DNA of 64,000 bases from Solibacillus sp. FSL R5-0449 (lineage in GTDB: Bacteria; Bacillota; Bacilli; Bacillales_A; Planococcaceae), in contig NZ_CP150239.1 of the NCBI RefSeq assembly GCF_037975215.1, positions 1,154,001-1,218,000 on the forward strand. The letters are read 5' to 3'. The position numbers were made by a program, and so were the translations under genes. The number at the start of each line of letters is the position of its first letter. Position 1 is the first letter of the stretch. Shown piece after piece: positions 43,971-53,144 of the stretch. Under the pieces are notes generated by a model, which saw only the letters and a list, made by a program, of their open reading frames with translations, did no database searches and had not been told where the DNA came from.

Positions 43971-45100
43971 TATTGCCCCAATTTTTCCATGTATTCATCA
44001 AAATTATGAAGGGTATTTTCTGCATGTTTATGCGATATATGCGCATAAGTATTAATTGTAGTAGTAGCAGATTCATGACCAAGACGATCAGCAATGGACT
44101 TCATATCCCATCCAGCCTCAATAAGCATTGCCACATGCGTATGACGGGTAGAGTGAATCGGAATTGGCTCAAGTTCTAAATATTCCTGAGAAGATTTAAA
44201 AGCATTCCAAAGTGTGGATTTTGAAATAGGGTTTCCATCATCACGAGCGAATACAAGATTTAATTCATGATTGTAAAGGCTACCGACAAGCATCTTCTGT
44301 TCGGTACGATACTTTACATATGTTTTGAGCTTTTGCATATATTTTGGACGCATTTTTATGATGCGGGTAGAGGAATAGGTTTTTGGATCACCCAGGAGAT
44401 CGTCACCTTCTTCTGGTTGGAAATCTAATATTTGATCTACACGCAAAGTATTTTCACGCCAATCAATATCATCTAAACGAAGTGCAGCACATTCACCTTT
44501 ACGCATCCCAGTCTCAAAAAGTGTCTCAAAAAATAAACCTAATGTATAATCACGGCGATAAAGGTATTCTAAAATTTGAGGGACGAGACTAGGTTCTATG
44601 AATTTTAGTTTTTTCACGGGCAGTTTTTTTATAACCACATTTTCACAAGGATTTTTAGTGATATATCCATTTAACACAGCACGTTTCATACATTGATAAA
44701 TTGCATTATGAACACGACGAGCTGTAGAATGTGCTAATCCACCTTCAATAATGCTATCTATAAATTTTTGATAAGCCATTGGGCGAATTTCCTGTAGGTG
44801 CATATCTCCAAAAGCAGGGCCTGCATGATCGCGAATTGCATTACGGTATGTTTTGTAAGTGTTGGGCTTCAATTTATCTTTTACATAGTTTTCAAGCCAC
44901 ATTTCCCCAAAGACTTTAAAGAGCATTTTACCACCAAGATGCTCATTGTTTTTTAATTCGACTTCTCTTTCCATAGCTGCTTTTCTAGCTTCTGGTTTTG
45001 AATGAAAGCCACCTCCGGTATACTCTTTCCATTCATCATTGAATCCTTTTACACGAATACGATAGGTCCAATACTTGCCACGTTTTCGAAATGAGGCCAT
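43970..45100 (-). CDS. Phage/ICE-type tyrosine integrase
   Basis: A 376-residue integrase. An N-terminal arm-binding domain (MASFRKRGKYWTYRIRVKGF) is followed by a SAM-like core-binding domain and the catalytic domain: Arg in ETGMRKGECAALRLDDIDW, HSTRHTHVAMLIEAGW, LGHESATTTINTYAH with the nucleophilic Tyr. All catalytic residues look intact. AAAGGAG precedes the ATG. It points toward glnA, so the attachment site is expected in the glnA-int gap. The next gene on the same strand is an ImmA-type protease gene, a common phage/ICE pairing. Confidence 0.93.
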   Translation of the reverse strand: MASFRKRGKYWTYRIRVKGFNDEWKEYTGGGFHSKPEARKAAMEREVELKNNEHLGGKMLFKVFGEMWLENYVKDKLKPNTYKTYRNAIRDHAGPAFGDMHLQEIRPMAYQKFIDSIIEGGLAHSTARRVHNAIYQCMKRAVLNGYITKNPCENVVIKKLPVKKLKFIEPSLVPQILEYLYRRDYTLGLFFETLFETGMRKGECAALRLDDIDWRENTLRVDQILDFQPEEGDDLLGDPKTYSSTRIIKMRPKYMQKLKTYVKYRTEQKMLVGSLYNHELNLVFARDDGNPISKSTLWNAFKSSQEYLELEPIPIHSTRHTHVAMLIEAGWDMKSIADRLGHESATTTINTYAHISHKHAENTLHNFDEYMEKLGQ

Positions 45101-45137
45101 TAAATCATCTCCTTTACAAATTAACCTTATATGTAAT

Positions 45138-45651
45138 TCATTCTTTAGAGAATCGATTTGGATATTCCAATTTGGAATACAATTTATGTTGAGTTAAGTA
45201 ATGCTGCAGTCGTTCCAGTGCAAATTCATATTCCACATTAAAAAGCTTTTGCACTTCATAGACCGTCATAAAATCAAAATTATAAATTGATAATTGATCT
45301 AGCATAAAGGTAGGGATAGCTGCATGAGACATAAAAATGTTTGCTTTAGCTTCTTGATACTCCCGAAAGCTTGGAGGAATCTTACTTTGATTGCCAGCAT
45401 GGAAGAGAACATGGGCAAGTTCATGACAAAATTCCTGCCATTGTTGCTGTGATGTCAGGTTTTCGTTTAATAATATAAATCCTTTATTGCCTGTAAAAAG
45501 CGCTTGGCTAGCATCTGACCAGTAAAACACATAAATGCCTAGTTGTTTCGGCTATCGTTTGAAAATTCAGCTCCTGGGGCTTTGTAATGCCGATTTTTTC
45601 ATAGAAGTTTTTGACGTAATCTTCGGTGTGCGTGTAATGCTGTGTAGCCAT
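45138..45651 (-). pseudogene. ImmA/IrrE metallopeptidase, frameshifted
   Basis: Two overlapping frames together encode one ImmA/IrrE-type protease of ~170 residues. The N-terminal part starts at the ATG at 45651 (MATQHYTHTEDYVKNFYEKI) and runs to TIAE. A single extra A in GCCGAAACAACTAGG then shifts the frame; without it the reading would be IAEQLGIYVFYWSDASQ. The downstream part has the zinc motif CHELAHVLFHAG (HExxH). Such proteases cut the ImmR-type repressor to induce an element. No repressor gene accompanies it. The lesion is either real or a homopolymer sequencing error. Confidence 0.8.
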
Positions 45652-45675
45652 CCAATCATCTCCATTATTAAAATG

Positions 45676-45689
45676 AGAACATTTGTTCT
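45676..45689. promoter_or_regulatory. LexA (DinR) box-like palindrome
   Basis: AGAACATTTGTTCT is a perfect 14-bp palindrome containing GAAC-N4-GTTC, the core of Gram-positive SOS boxes. It lies 25 bp upstream of the immA start. Flanking bases differ from the CG of the full B. subtilis consensus. Confidence 0.5.
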
Positions 45690-45805
45690 TTATATTGTAT
45701 AGTAAATATTATATAATAATCAATATAAATGATGAAAACCATCCCCTATTGTATTAGAAATAATTGTATAATACATAGGTACATATTATTGAAGGTGGTT
45801 TTGTT

Positions 45806-46783
45806 ATGAATAGGGTTAATTATTATGATGACATACAGCTTAAACTTACTAACCTGATTAGTAGAATAGAAATGAATGGCTCATTAAATTTATTACATTT
45901 AAATATTCATGCTGAAGCGTTTTTTAGAGATTTTTTAAACAAATTATTAAATTTGAAATTAGAAAATGCTAATAACTTAGAACAAAATATTGAAGCGATA
46001 GATCTTATAGACAATGAAAATAAAGTAATAGTACAAGTTACTTCAACATGTACACTTGAAAAAATAAATTCAACTTTAAAGAAAGATATATTAGATAAAT
46101 TCCAAAAAGAAGGATATACTTTACGTTTTCTATTTTTAAAAATTTCTGCTACTAGTTTTACTAAAAGTAAAATTAAAAATATTCATAATATAAATTTTGA
46201 TTCCGATAATGATATTTTAGATTTAAAAGGATTATGTAGAGTTTTAATTGATCTTCCAACAAATAAACTCATAGACATTAAAGAACTTATAGATTTAGAC
46301 TTAAGTATTGATTACGAATCAACAAAAATCACTTCAAATTTAACTATGGTAATCAATTCTTTAGCAGAACAAAATTTAAGAGTAAAAGACACGAATTCAA
46401 ATTTACATGAATTTAATATAGAAAATAAGGTAGAGTTTAATAACTTATTACATATGAAAAGGAGAATTAATAGATATAAAATTTATTATTCTCAAGTAGA
46501 TTCAATTTATCGTGAATATGACCAATTAGGTTCGAATAGAAGTTTGTCTGTCTTTGATAAACTCAATTCATTTTATGAAGAAGCATTAATAGCATGTAAT
46601 ACTAGTGGGGAAGTATTTTTAAAAATCTTGAATGAAACTAAAATGTATATAATGCAAAGTGAAAATTATGTTAATATACCAGACGAAGAATTGGAAGTTT
46701 GTATTTCTATAATAGTTGTAGACGCATTTATAAGATGCGAAATTTTTGAAAATCCGGAGGGATATACTCATGTTATTACCTAA
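45806..46783 (+). CDS. SMEK-domain protein with ABC-3C C-terminal domain
   Basis: A 325-residue protein, strongly AT-rich. The N-terminal ~150 residues resemble the SMEK domain (EAIDLIDNENKVIVQVTSTC, KINSTLKKDILDKF). The C-terminal ~110 residues resemble the ABC-three-component CTD (VDSIYREYDQLGSNRSLSVF, VVDAFIRCEIFENPEGY). In ABC-3C conflict systems, described by comparative genomics, such a protein carries the effector and couples through a middle component to an ABC ATPase. The next two genes overlap it in that order. The domain names are recognised by pattern and were not checked by a profile search. Confidence 0.8.
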   Translation: MNRVNYYDDIQLKLTNLISRIEMNGSLNLLHLNIHAEAFFRDFLNKLLNLKLENANNLEQNIEAIDLIDNENKVIVQVTSTCTLEKINSTLKKDILDKFQKEGYTLRFLFLKISATSFTKSKIKNIHNINFDSDNDILDLKGLCRVLIDLPTNKLIDIKELIDLDLSIDYESTKITSNLTMVINSLAEQNLRVKDTNSNLHEFNIENKVEFNNLLHMKRRINRYKIYYSQVDSIYREYDQLGSNRSLSVFDKLNSFYEEALIACNTSGEVFLKILNETKMYIMQSENYVNIPDEELEVCISIIVVDAFIRCEIFENPEGYTHVIT

Positions 46784-47000
46784 AAATATGCATCCCCTTG
46801 ATAGTATATATTTCAACGGAGCAATTGTACTGGAAAAATTACAAGTTACGCAAGAGGATTTAGATATGATTCAGCTTTACAAGATTGTTAATAGCGAGAA
46901 GGCTATGACGTTTCCGGTTTTTATTCTTTGTTTAGACTGGTTATTTCTAATGAATTTAGCAGAAGTAGATGAAAAGGGAGCTGTACATTTATGTTTATAA
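46770..47000 (+). CDS. ABC-3C middle component
   Basis: A 76-residue protein starting at the ATG at 46770 behind CCGGAGGG. It overlaps the SMEK gene by 14 bp and the ATPase gene by 10 bp, a sign of tight coupling. The sequence opens MLLPKNMHPLDSIYFNGAIV and is largely helical, in keeping with the small middle components of ABC-3C systems that link effector and ATPase. The family was assigned mostly from size and context. Confidence 0.7.
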   Translation: MLLPKNMHPLDSIYFNGAIVLEKLQVTQEDLDMIQLYKIVNSEKAMTFPVFILCLDWLFLMNLAEVDEKGAVHLCL

Positions 47001-48736
47001 AAGAGTTAGTGATTGAAGATAAATCAGGAATGATTAGAAAAGTCCCTTTTCACAAAGGGCTTAATTTAATAGTAGATGAAACACCTGTATTCCCTTCGGA
47101 TGACATAGATAAAAATGGAATTACTAAAACCGGGAATAATGTTGGTAAAACTACTGTATTAAAATTAATTGATTTTTGTTTAGGTAACGATCCAAGGGAC
47201 ATATATCTTGATAATGAAAATAAAAAAGAAATTAAATATATTAAAGAGTTTTTGCAGAATAATCATGTGATAGTTACTTTAATTTTAAAAGAAGACTTGG
47301 AAGATGACATTAGCAAAGAAATTGTTATTAAAAGAAATTTCTTATTAAGAAACAAAAGGATTATGGAAATTAATGGATATAACTATATAGGAAATTCAGG
47401 ACAGGATTTTTTAGATAAATTAGATGAATTGATTATAGGTGAGAGAAAATCCGAAAAGCCAACTTTTAGAGAAATAATTTCTCATAATATTAGATATTCT
47501 GAACAAAGAATCAGCAATACGTTAAAAGTACTTTCTAGTTACACCTCAGAACCTGAATACGAGACATTACACTTATATCTCTTTGGTGTTGAACAATCTG
47601 AACGTGCTCCTTATATTAGTAAAATAGCTGTAGAAAAAACGTATAAGGCACGATTAGAAAAGCCATTTGATAAAAATGCATTAGAATTTAAACTTTCTTT
47701 AACTAAAGAAGACATACTTAATCTGGAACGAAAAATTCAACAACTGAATATAAATCAGAATTATGAAACAGATTTAGGGTTATTGAACGAAGTAAAATAT
47801 AAAATTACAAAAATTAGTTCAGAAATATCAAAGTTAACTTTAAGAAAAAAAATTATAACTGAAGCAATCGAAGATTTAAAAAGCCAAAGTGCAAAAATTA
47901 ATATTCAACAATTAAGGATTATTTATGATCAAGCTTCACAATACGTAGAAAATCTTCAAAAAACATTTGAAGAGCTTGTAGAATATCATAATAAAATGAT
48001 AATTGAGAAGGTGAATTTTGTAGGTCATGAATTACCCGATATAGATAAAGAAATAATTAATTTAAAAAAATTATTAGAACAAGAGTTGGAGAAGGAGAAA
48101 GACTTATCAAAAAAAATAGTTAAAAGTAATACTTTTAAGGATTTGGAAGATTTAATTAAAAAGTCAAACGAAGTTCATCAAGAAATGGGGGAAATAGAAA
48201 ATACCATTAACCAAATTAACCAGGTAGAAGAAATTATTAACGATTTAGAAGAAGATTTGAAATTGATAGATGAACAGCAGTTTAGCGAAGAATTTCAAAA
48301 TCAGATAAAAAAACAATTAACGAAATTTAATAAGTACTTCGCTGATGTAGCTACAAAACTTTATGGAGAAACTTATGCAATAACATTTGAAGTGAAAGAA
48401 CATAAAAAATCAAAAAGGGATGTATATGTTTTTTATTCATTTAATGCAAATGCAAGTTCAGGTAAAAAGCAGGGAGAAATTCTTTGCTTTGATCTTGCTT
48501 ACATTCAATTTGCAGATATTGAAAATATACCAGTATTGCACTTTATTCTAAATGATAAAAAGGAGCTAATGCATGGTAATCAATTAATAAATTTAAATAA
48601 CTATATTAAGGATAAAAATATTCAGGTAATTTTGTCGATTTTAAGTGATAAAATTCCACAGGAATTAAATACAGATAATTTTGTAGTATTAAGATTATCT
48701 CAAGAAGATAAATTATTTAGAATAGAAAATAGATAA
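46991..48736 (+). CDS. DUF2326-type ABC ATPase (ABC-3C system)
   Basis: A 581-residue SMC/Rad50-like ATPase. The Walker A motif is in KTGNNVGKTTVLKLIDFCLG near residue 50. A long coiled coil covers about 235-455. The C-terminal ATPase half holds ASSGKKQGEILCFDLAYIQF and LHFILNDKKELMHGNQL, as in DUF2326/YydD-like proteins. It is the third gene of the overlapping operon and the expected sensor or switch of the system. It ends 7 bp before the IS inverted repeat but is not interrupted. Confidence 0.85.
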   Translation: MFIKELVIEDKSGMIRKVPFHKGLNLIVDETPVFPSDDIDKNGITKTGNNVGKTTVLKLIDFCLGNDPRDIYLDNENKKEIKYIKEFLQNNHVIVTLILKEDLEDDISKEIVIKRNFLLRNKRIMEINGYNYIGNSGQDFLDKLDELIIGERKSEKPTFREIISHNIRYSEQRISNTLKVLSSYTSEPEYETLHLYLFGVEQSERAPYISKIAVEKTYKARLEKPFDKNALEFKLSLTKEDILNLERKIQQLNINQNYETDLGLLNEVKYKITKISSEISKLTLRKKIITEAIEDLKSQSAKINIQQLRIIYDQASQYVENLQKTFEELVEYHNKMIIEKVNFVGHELPDIDKEIINLKKLLEQELEKEKDLSKKIVKSNTFKDLEDLIKKSNEVHQEMGEIENTINQINQVEEIINDLEEDLKLIDEQQFSEEFQNQIKKQLTKFNKYFADVATKLYGETYAITFEVKEHKKSKRDVYVFYSFNANASSGKKQGEILCFDLAYIQFADIENIPVLHFILNDKKELMHGNQLINLNNYIKDKNIQVILSILSDKIPQELNTDNFVVLRLSQEDKLFRIENR

Positions 48737-48840
48737 AAATAAATGGGGTTGGGACAAAACCCACCTCAAATTCAAAAGCCGTTCAAACTTTACGATGAGT
48801 AAAGTTTGAACGGCTTTATTATTGTTTCTACTATGTAGCC

Positions 48841-48954
48841 GTTGTTCTCCGTTACGGCGGACGCATTCCTGGGGGCACGGCTCGAGCCTGTAGTCTCTCC
48901 CACGTGCTTGTCCCCTGGGAGTCGCCGCCTTCACTCCGAACAACTAATTTTTCT
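48841..48954. repeat. 114-bp palindromic repeat inside the IS left end
   Basis: GTTGTTC at the left pairs with GAACAAC at the right, with GGCGG/CCGCC, CCTGGGGG/CCCCTGGG and GCACG/CGTGC arms between. The minus strand shares the core GAGACTACAGGCTC and the GGCGACTCC and GCGTCC edges with the repeat at 9488-9591. Confidence 0.75.
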
Positions 48955-49059
48955 TCTATATCAAGTAAATCTCTGCATAATTTCAGGCATGAAAAAAGGA
49001 CATTCTCTGTTAAAATTTAAGTATCCTACAACCAAATTTCAAACGAAAGAAGTGTCCCT

Positions 49060-50628
49060 ATGTTTAAAGATTATAACATGAATCAAATTATATTACCGCT
49101 AGATTTAGAAGTAAAGTTACATAAAAATGATATTGCCTTTTCTATCCATCATTTGGTCGAAAGCATTCCGAACGAAGCTTTCGCTCCTTTTATTCACCAT
49201 ACTGGTTGTCCATCATATCATCCACGTATGATGCTAAAGCTGATTTTATGCGGTTACACACAATCCACTTTTTCAGGAAGAAAAATAGAGGATCTGACAA
49301 GAGACAGTATCCGTATGATGTGGCTTGCCCAAGGATATGAACCAAGTTATCGCACTATTAACCGTTTTCGTGTACATCCCAATATGAAGGAACTCATTCG
49401 CCAATGTTTTGTACAATTTCGTTGTCAGCTAGTTGAAGAAAAACTCATCGATCAAGAAGCGATTTTTATCGATGGCACAAAGATTGAGGCAAATGCCAAT
49501 AAGTTCACATTTGTTTGGAAAAAATCAGTGGAAAAACATCATACCAACCTCGTAGAAAAATCAAATAAACTTTACGATGAGTTATTGGAACATCAAATTA
49601 TTCCTGAAATCAAACGTGAAAGTGATGAGCAGTTATCAATAGAAGAGTTAACTCAAGTAGCACATCACCTAGAAGAAGTAGTCGACGACTATACAAGCAA
49701 AATAGAACATTCTGAAGATGTCATTGAGCGAAAAAGATTACGTAGCGAACGAAAAACACCAAAGCAAATCCTCAAACAAGTATATGATTGGATTATAAGA
49801 AAACAGAAATATGAAAAGGATTTTGAAGTGTTTGGTACACGCAATAGTTATTCAAAGACAGATCACGAAGCAACATTCATGCGGATGAAAGATGACTATA
49901 TGCAAAACGGTCAATTGAAGCCAGGTTATAATGTACAAATCGCTACTGAAGGTCAATACACACTCGCTTATGATGTATTTCCAAATCCAACAGACACGAA
50001 AACACTTATTCCATTTCTTAATCAAATTGAAGAAAATTATTTTGAGTTACCAAAACATATTGTAGCGGATGCCGGATACGGCAGTGAACAGAATTACCAT
50101 GATATTCTTAACAAACGCAAACGAACTCCACTCATTACATTTAATCAATACTTGAACGAACAGAAGCGAAAATATAAAAATGACCCTTTTAAGACAAGTA
50201 ATTGGGTGTATGAGAAAGAAAACGATGTCTACATTTGTCCAAATGAAAAGAGATTAAGATTCCAATACAATTCTGTTCGTACGGATAAAGCAGGTTTCCA
50301 ACGAGAATTTAAAATCTATGAGTGTGAGGAATGTACAGGATGTCCTTTCCGTACAAAATGTACGAAAGCTGCGGAAGGGAAAAACCGTAGACTCATGATT
50401 AACGAGAATTGGGAACAACAAAAAGAAGAAGTAAGAGCGAAGCTTTCAGAAGAAAAAACGGCTGCCATTTATCGTCGACGTAAAATTGACGTGGAACCAG
50501 TTTTTGGATTCTTGAAGGCTAATTTGTGTTTCCGCCGATTTTCAGTTCGTGGAAAATCGAAGGTTACTAACGAAATAGGCTTGGCATTAATGGCCACAAA
50601 TTTAAGGAAATATGCGGTAAGAGGATAA
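49060..50628 (+). CDS. IS1182-family transposase
   Basis: A 522-residue DDE transposase. The N-terminal DUF772 domain (HHTGCPSYHPRMMLKLILCG, YEPSYRTINRFR) precedes the RNase H-like catalytic region with Asp in IFIDGTKIEANANKF and VADAGYGSEQNYHDI, and Glu near DVEPVFGFLKANLCFRRFS. A cysteine cluster (YECEECTGCPFRTKC) lies between. The frame is intact, so the element may be active. No strong ribosome binding site precedes the ATG. Confidence 0.93.
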   Translation: MFKDYNMNQIILPLDLEVKLHKNDIAFSIHHLVESIPNEAFAPFIHHTGCPSYHPRMMLKLILCGYTQSTFSGRKIEDLTRDSIRMMWLAQGYEPSYRTINRFRVHPNMKELIRQCFVQFRCQLVEEKLIDQEAIFIDGTKIEANANKFTFVWKKSVEKHHTNLVEKSNKLYDELLEHQIIPEIKRESDEQLSIEELTQVAHHLEEVVDDYTSKIEHSEDVIERKRLRSERKTPKQILKQVYDWIIRKQKYEKDFEVFGTRNSYSKTDHEATFMRMKDDYMQNGQLKPGYNVQIATEGQYTLAYDVFPNPTDTKTLIPFLNQIEENYFELPKHIVADAGYGSEQNYHDILNKRKRTPLITFNQYLNEQKRKYKNDPFKTSNWVYEKENDVYICPNEKRLRFQYNSVRTDKAGFQREFKIYECEECTGCPFRTKCTKAAEGKNRRLMINENWEQQKEEVRAKLSEEKTAAIYRRRKIDVEPVFGFLKANLCFRRFSVRGKSKVTNEIGLALMATNLRKYAVRG

Positions 50629-50648
50629 CACCTCTTCCAATATTTTCT

Positions 50649-50697
50649 TTATAAAACGCAAAAAGAGAAATTGCATTGTGCAATTTCTCTTTTTGCG
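50649..50697 (+). terminator. Terminator of the transposase gene
   Basis: ACGCAAAAAGAGAAATTGCA pairs with the mirrored arm ending TTTTTGCGT, a 20-bp near-perfect stem. Confidence 0.8.
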
Positions 50698-50756
50698 TGA
50701 ACTGGAACTAATTCTGTCCCAGCCTCGTTTTTGGGTTATGTCCCAGCCTCATTTTT

Positions 50757-53144
50757 TTATGAAATTATTGAGACTAGAGGCTCTGTGGGAGCAGATGGAA
50801 ATGTCGTGTCAATCCATGATTTTATTTGTTCAGTTTTAATATTTATATCTTCATTACCAACTTTTAAGTGTAATTCTAAATGTAATGGATTTAATAAGTA
50901 TAAAAACATTAAAATATCTTTGGCAGTTTTAACTTTTTCATCTATTGAAAAATGTTCTTTAAATGTAGTGGAAAGAATTAATTTTGAGCGTTCATTTAAA
51001 TGACTTTCAGTATTTAGAATTAACCTGTACATACTATTACTAAAATAATTTTTTTGTGCTTCAGTAAAATGTTCTAAAATGGCAGGGTCGCGAGTTAATT
51101 CTTCAATACCACATTTGTAATTAAATGTTGCATAAGCTTCGAGAACCCGTCTTAAATTATTCCCAATATTTAAGTCGTTACTAGAACTATCAATAACGAA
51201 ATTGTAAATATTTTGGAGTAATTGAGAGTATTCATCGTAATTAGTATTATTAATTACTTCTAAATTTTTATTAAGTAAGTTAAATAATCCTATTTTTTTC
51301 TTATTAATATTTATATCGCTATATACTTTAGTCATATTATAAAGAACATCTAAATCATGAGTAAGAATTATTGATTTACTCTTTTCGTTACCGCAATGAA
51401 GTTCATTAAGAATATATCTTAAGAAAGAGTATACTCCAACTTTGTTTTCGAAATCGAAACTAGATAGCGGATCGTCTAAAATAAGAATACATTCTTTTTG
51501 AAATAATTGTTTAATATTCTCTTCCTTAAAAAGTGTAGAGAAAAAGTAACATAAGGAGATAATATTTTTTTCACCTATAGATAATGAACTAGGCTTAACA
51601 GGTTCATTTCTACTCATAACAGTATAAGTATTTTCAGAGGAAGTGAGATACAATCTATTTTCATCGTAGAAAATATACTGTAAATAACTATTGATTAATT
51701 CTAGAGCAATATGTATATTACTCAATGCGGCCTGTTCATTTTTAATTAAGCTATCTACATTATTGATAGCTGAGGCTTTATTATCTAAATCAATTTTTAG
51801 TTGATTAAAATTCTTTAATTTCCCTTTATATATTTTTACAAGGTCTTGGGTTTCTATAGATGCAATTTTTAGATTAAGAACTTTTAATTCCTCGAGCAAT
51901 GTATTTTTCTGTTTAATTTCATCATTGAAAATTTCTATCTGTGCATTTACTTTATTTATAATATTATTCAATTCATCAAACGCATGTTTAATATTAAAGT
52001 GTAATTTTATTGATTTGTATGGGTTGTTTATTTTATTTTTTTTAGATTCATTGATATTTTTAATCTCATTATTAAAAAAATCTAATTTTGAAGAAAGTTC
52101 ATTTTTTAAATCACTATCAATAATCTCTTCTAAGTATGTATAGTTAATGATTAGAGGAAGAATATTCAAATCGATGAGTGTATTTTTTAATGTATTTGCT
52201 TCTTCTGTGTTAAGAATTTTTTGAATACCATTTAAAACACTTAATTTATGTTGAGGTGAAACATCCTGTAAACAAGTATGACAAGTTGACTTTTCAGAGT
52301 TTAAAAATTCAAGTGTGTTTTTTGTGTCATTATCATTTAAAGAATTTAATATTTGAAGAATTTCTTTTTCTTTATTTGTTAGAATAGGTTCCTCAAGTTC
52401 AGTTTGTAGTAGATTAATAAGAGTATTTATGTTTTGAGGTAAATTAACTACTGGTAACTTATTTATCACGTTAGAGGATTTTAAAGTTTGATATTTATTT
52501 AACATATTATTAAAAGTCAAATTTACTTCTTCTAAAGTATTAGTAAAACTATTAGCATCAATAATAGTATTAATTAAATTTTCGTCAACTCTACCAGCAG
52601 TTTTATTGCCAGTAATAATTTGATGTCTATTTGCCCACGTATTTTTTAACTTATTTCTAATTTCTTCTTTGATATAGAGATGCGATTCTGTGTGAGTTAA
52701 AGAGTTTAAAGCAATATAATTAGTTTCTAAAAAACTATGTTCTTCTTTTAAACTAGTCAATGAATTTGTAAGATCATCAATTTTAGAAGTGATTTCAATT
52801 TGCTCACCAAACATGACGATTGTTTCCAGTCCATTCTCATTGAAGGAAACTTTATCTAAAGTAAATTCTTCATTATGGACAAAACATGGTGTATTGATAC
52901 TTTCAATTGCTAATGGATCTAAGCCTTGTTTAGGGTGTTGTTGCAATTTTAAAAAATTTATTTCTGGAAATTCTGTTACTTCCATAGTGTTAAAAACTTC
53001 ATTAAATGCTCTAGCAATACTAGATTTCCCACTGCCATTTTTACCGTATATAATTGAAGCTACTTGGTGTGAATTTGTGAATATTTTAAATTGCTTTTTT
53101 TCTTTATAATATCCGCCTTTAATTTCAATTGCACTAATCGACAT
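50757..53144 (-). CDS. RloC/PrrC-like coiled-coil ATPase (AAA_13 type), candidate anticodon nuclease
   Basis: A 795-residue ABC/SMC-like ATPase. The Walker A motif is IYGKNGSGKSSIARAF at ~35. A long coiled coil is broken near residue 285 by CHTCLQD, a CxxC that could form a Rad50/RloC zinc hook. The signature motif is SLSIGEKNIISL, Walker B is CILILDDPLSSFD and the switch His is in ILTHDLDVL. The C-terminal ~180 residues carry NLRRVLEAYATF (Arg-x3-Glu) and later His residues, resembling the nuclease part of PrrC/RloC. In that family DNA-damage or phage cues unleash tRNA anticodon cleavage. The nuclease assignment is inference. The gene converges on the ABC-3C operon. Confidence 0.72.
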   Translation of the reverse strand: MSISAIEIKGGYYKEKKQFKIFTNSHQVASIIYGKNGSGKSSIARAFNEVFNTMEVTEFPEINFLKLQQHPKQGLDPLAIESINTPCFVHNEEFTLDKVSFNENGLETIVMFGEQIEITSKIDDLTNSLTSLKEEHSFLETNYIALNSLTHTESHLYIKEEIRNKLKNTWANRHQIITGNKTAGRVDENLINTIIDANSFTNTLEEVNLTFNNMLNKYQTLKSSNVINKLPVVNLPQNINTLINLLQTELEEPILTNKEKEILQILNSLNDNDTKNTLEFLNSEKSTCHTCLQDVSPQHKLSVLNGIQKILNTEEANTLKNTLIDLNILPLIINYTYLEEIIDSDLKNELSSKLDFFNNEIKNINESKKNKINNPYKSIKLHFNIKHAFDELNNIINKVNAQIEIFNDEIKQKNTLLEELKVLNLKIASIETQDLVKIYKGKLKNFNQLKIDLDNKASAINNVDSLIKNEQAALSNIHIALELINSYLQYIFYDENRLYLTSSENTYTVMSRNEPVKPSSLSIGEKNIISLCYFFSTLFKEENIKQLFQKECILILDDPLSSFDFENKVGVYSFLRYILNELHCGNEKSKSIILTHDLDVLYNMTKVYSDININKKKIGLFNLLNKNLEVINNTNYDEYSQLLQNIYNFVIDSSSNDLNIGNNLRRVLEAYATFNYKCGIEELTRDPAILEHFTEAQKNYFSNSMYRLILNTESHLNERSKLILSTTFKEHFSIDEKVKTAKDILMFLYLLNPLHLELHLKVGNEDINIKTEQIKSWIDTTFPSAPTEPLVSIIS

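Larger units (their letters stand above)
48743..50752. mobile_element. IS1182-family insertion sequence
   Basis: About 2.0 kb with imperfect 21-bp terminal inverted repeats: ATGGGGTTGGGACAAAACCCA at 48743-48763 and, on the minus strand from 50752, ATGAGGCTGGGACATAACCCA (18 of 21 identical). It contains a hairpin (about 48778-48822), a palindromic repeat, one transposase gene and a terminator. No clear target duplication is visible. The element sits exactly between the stop codons of two converging genes. Confidence 0.85.

Noticed and set aside
48713-49081. Short ORFs on both strands at the left end of the IS element
   Set aside because: They lie in the inverted repeat, a hairpin and the palindromic repeat, and have no coding character.
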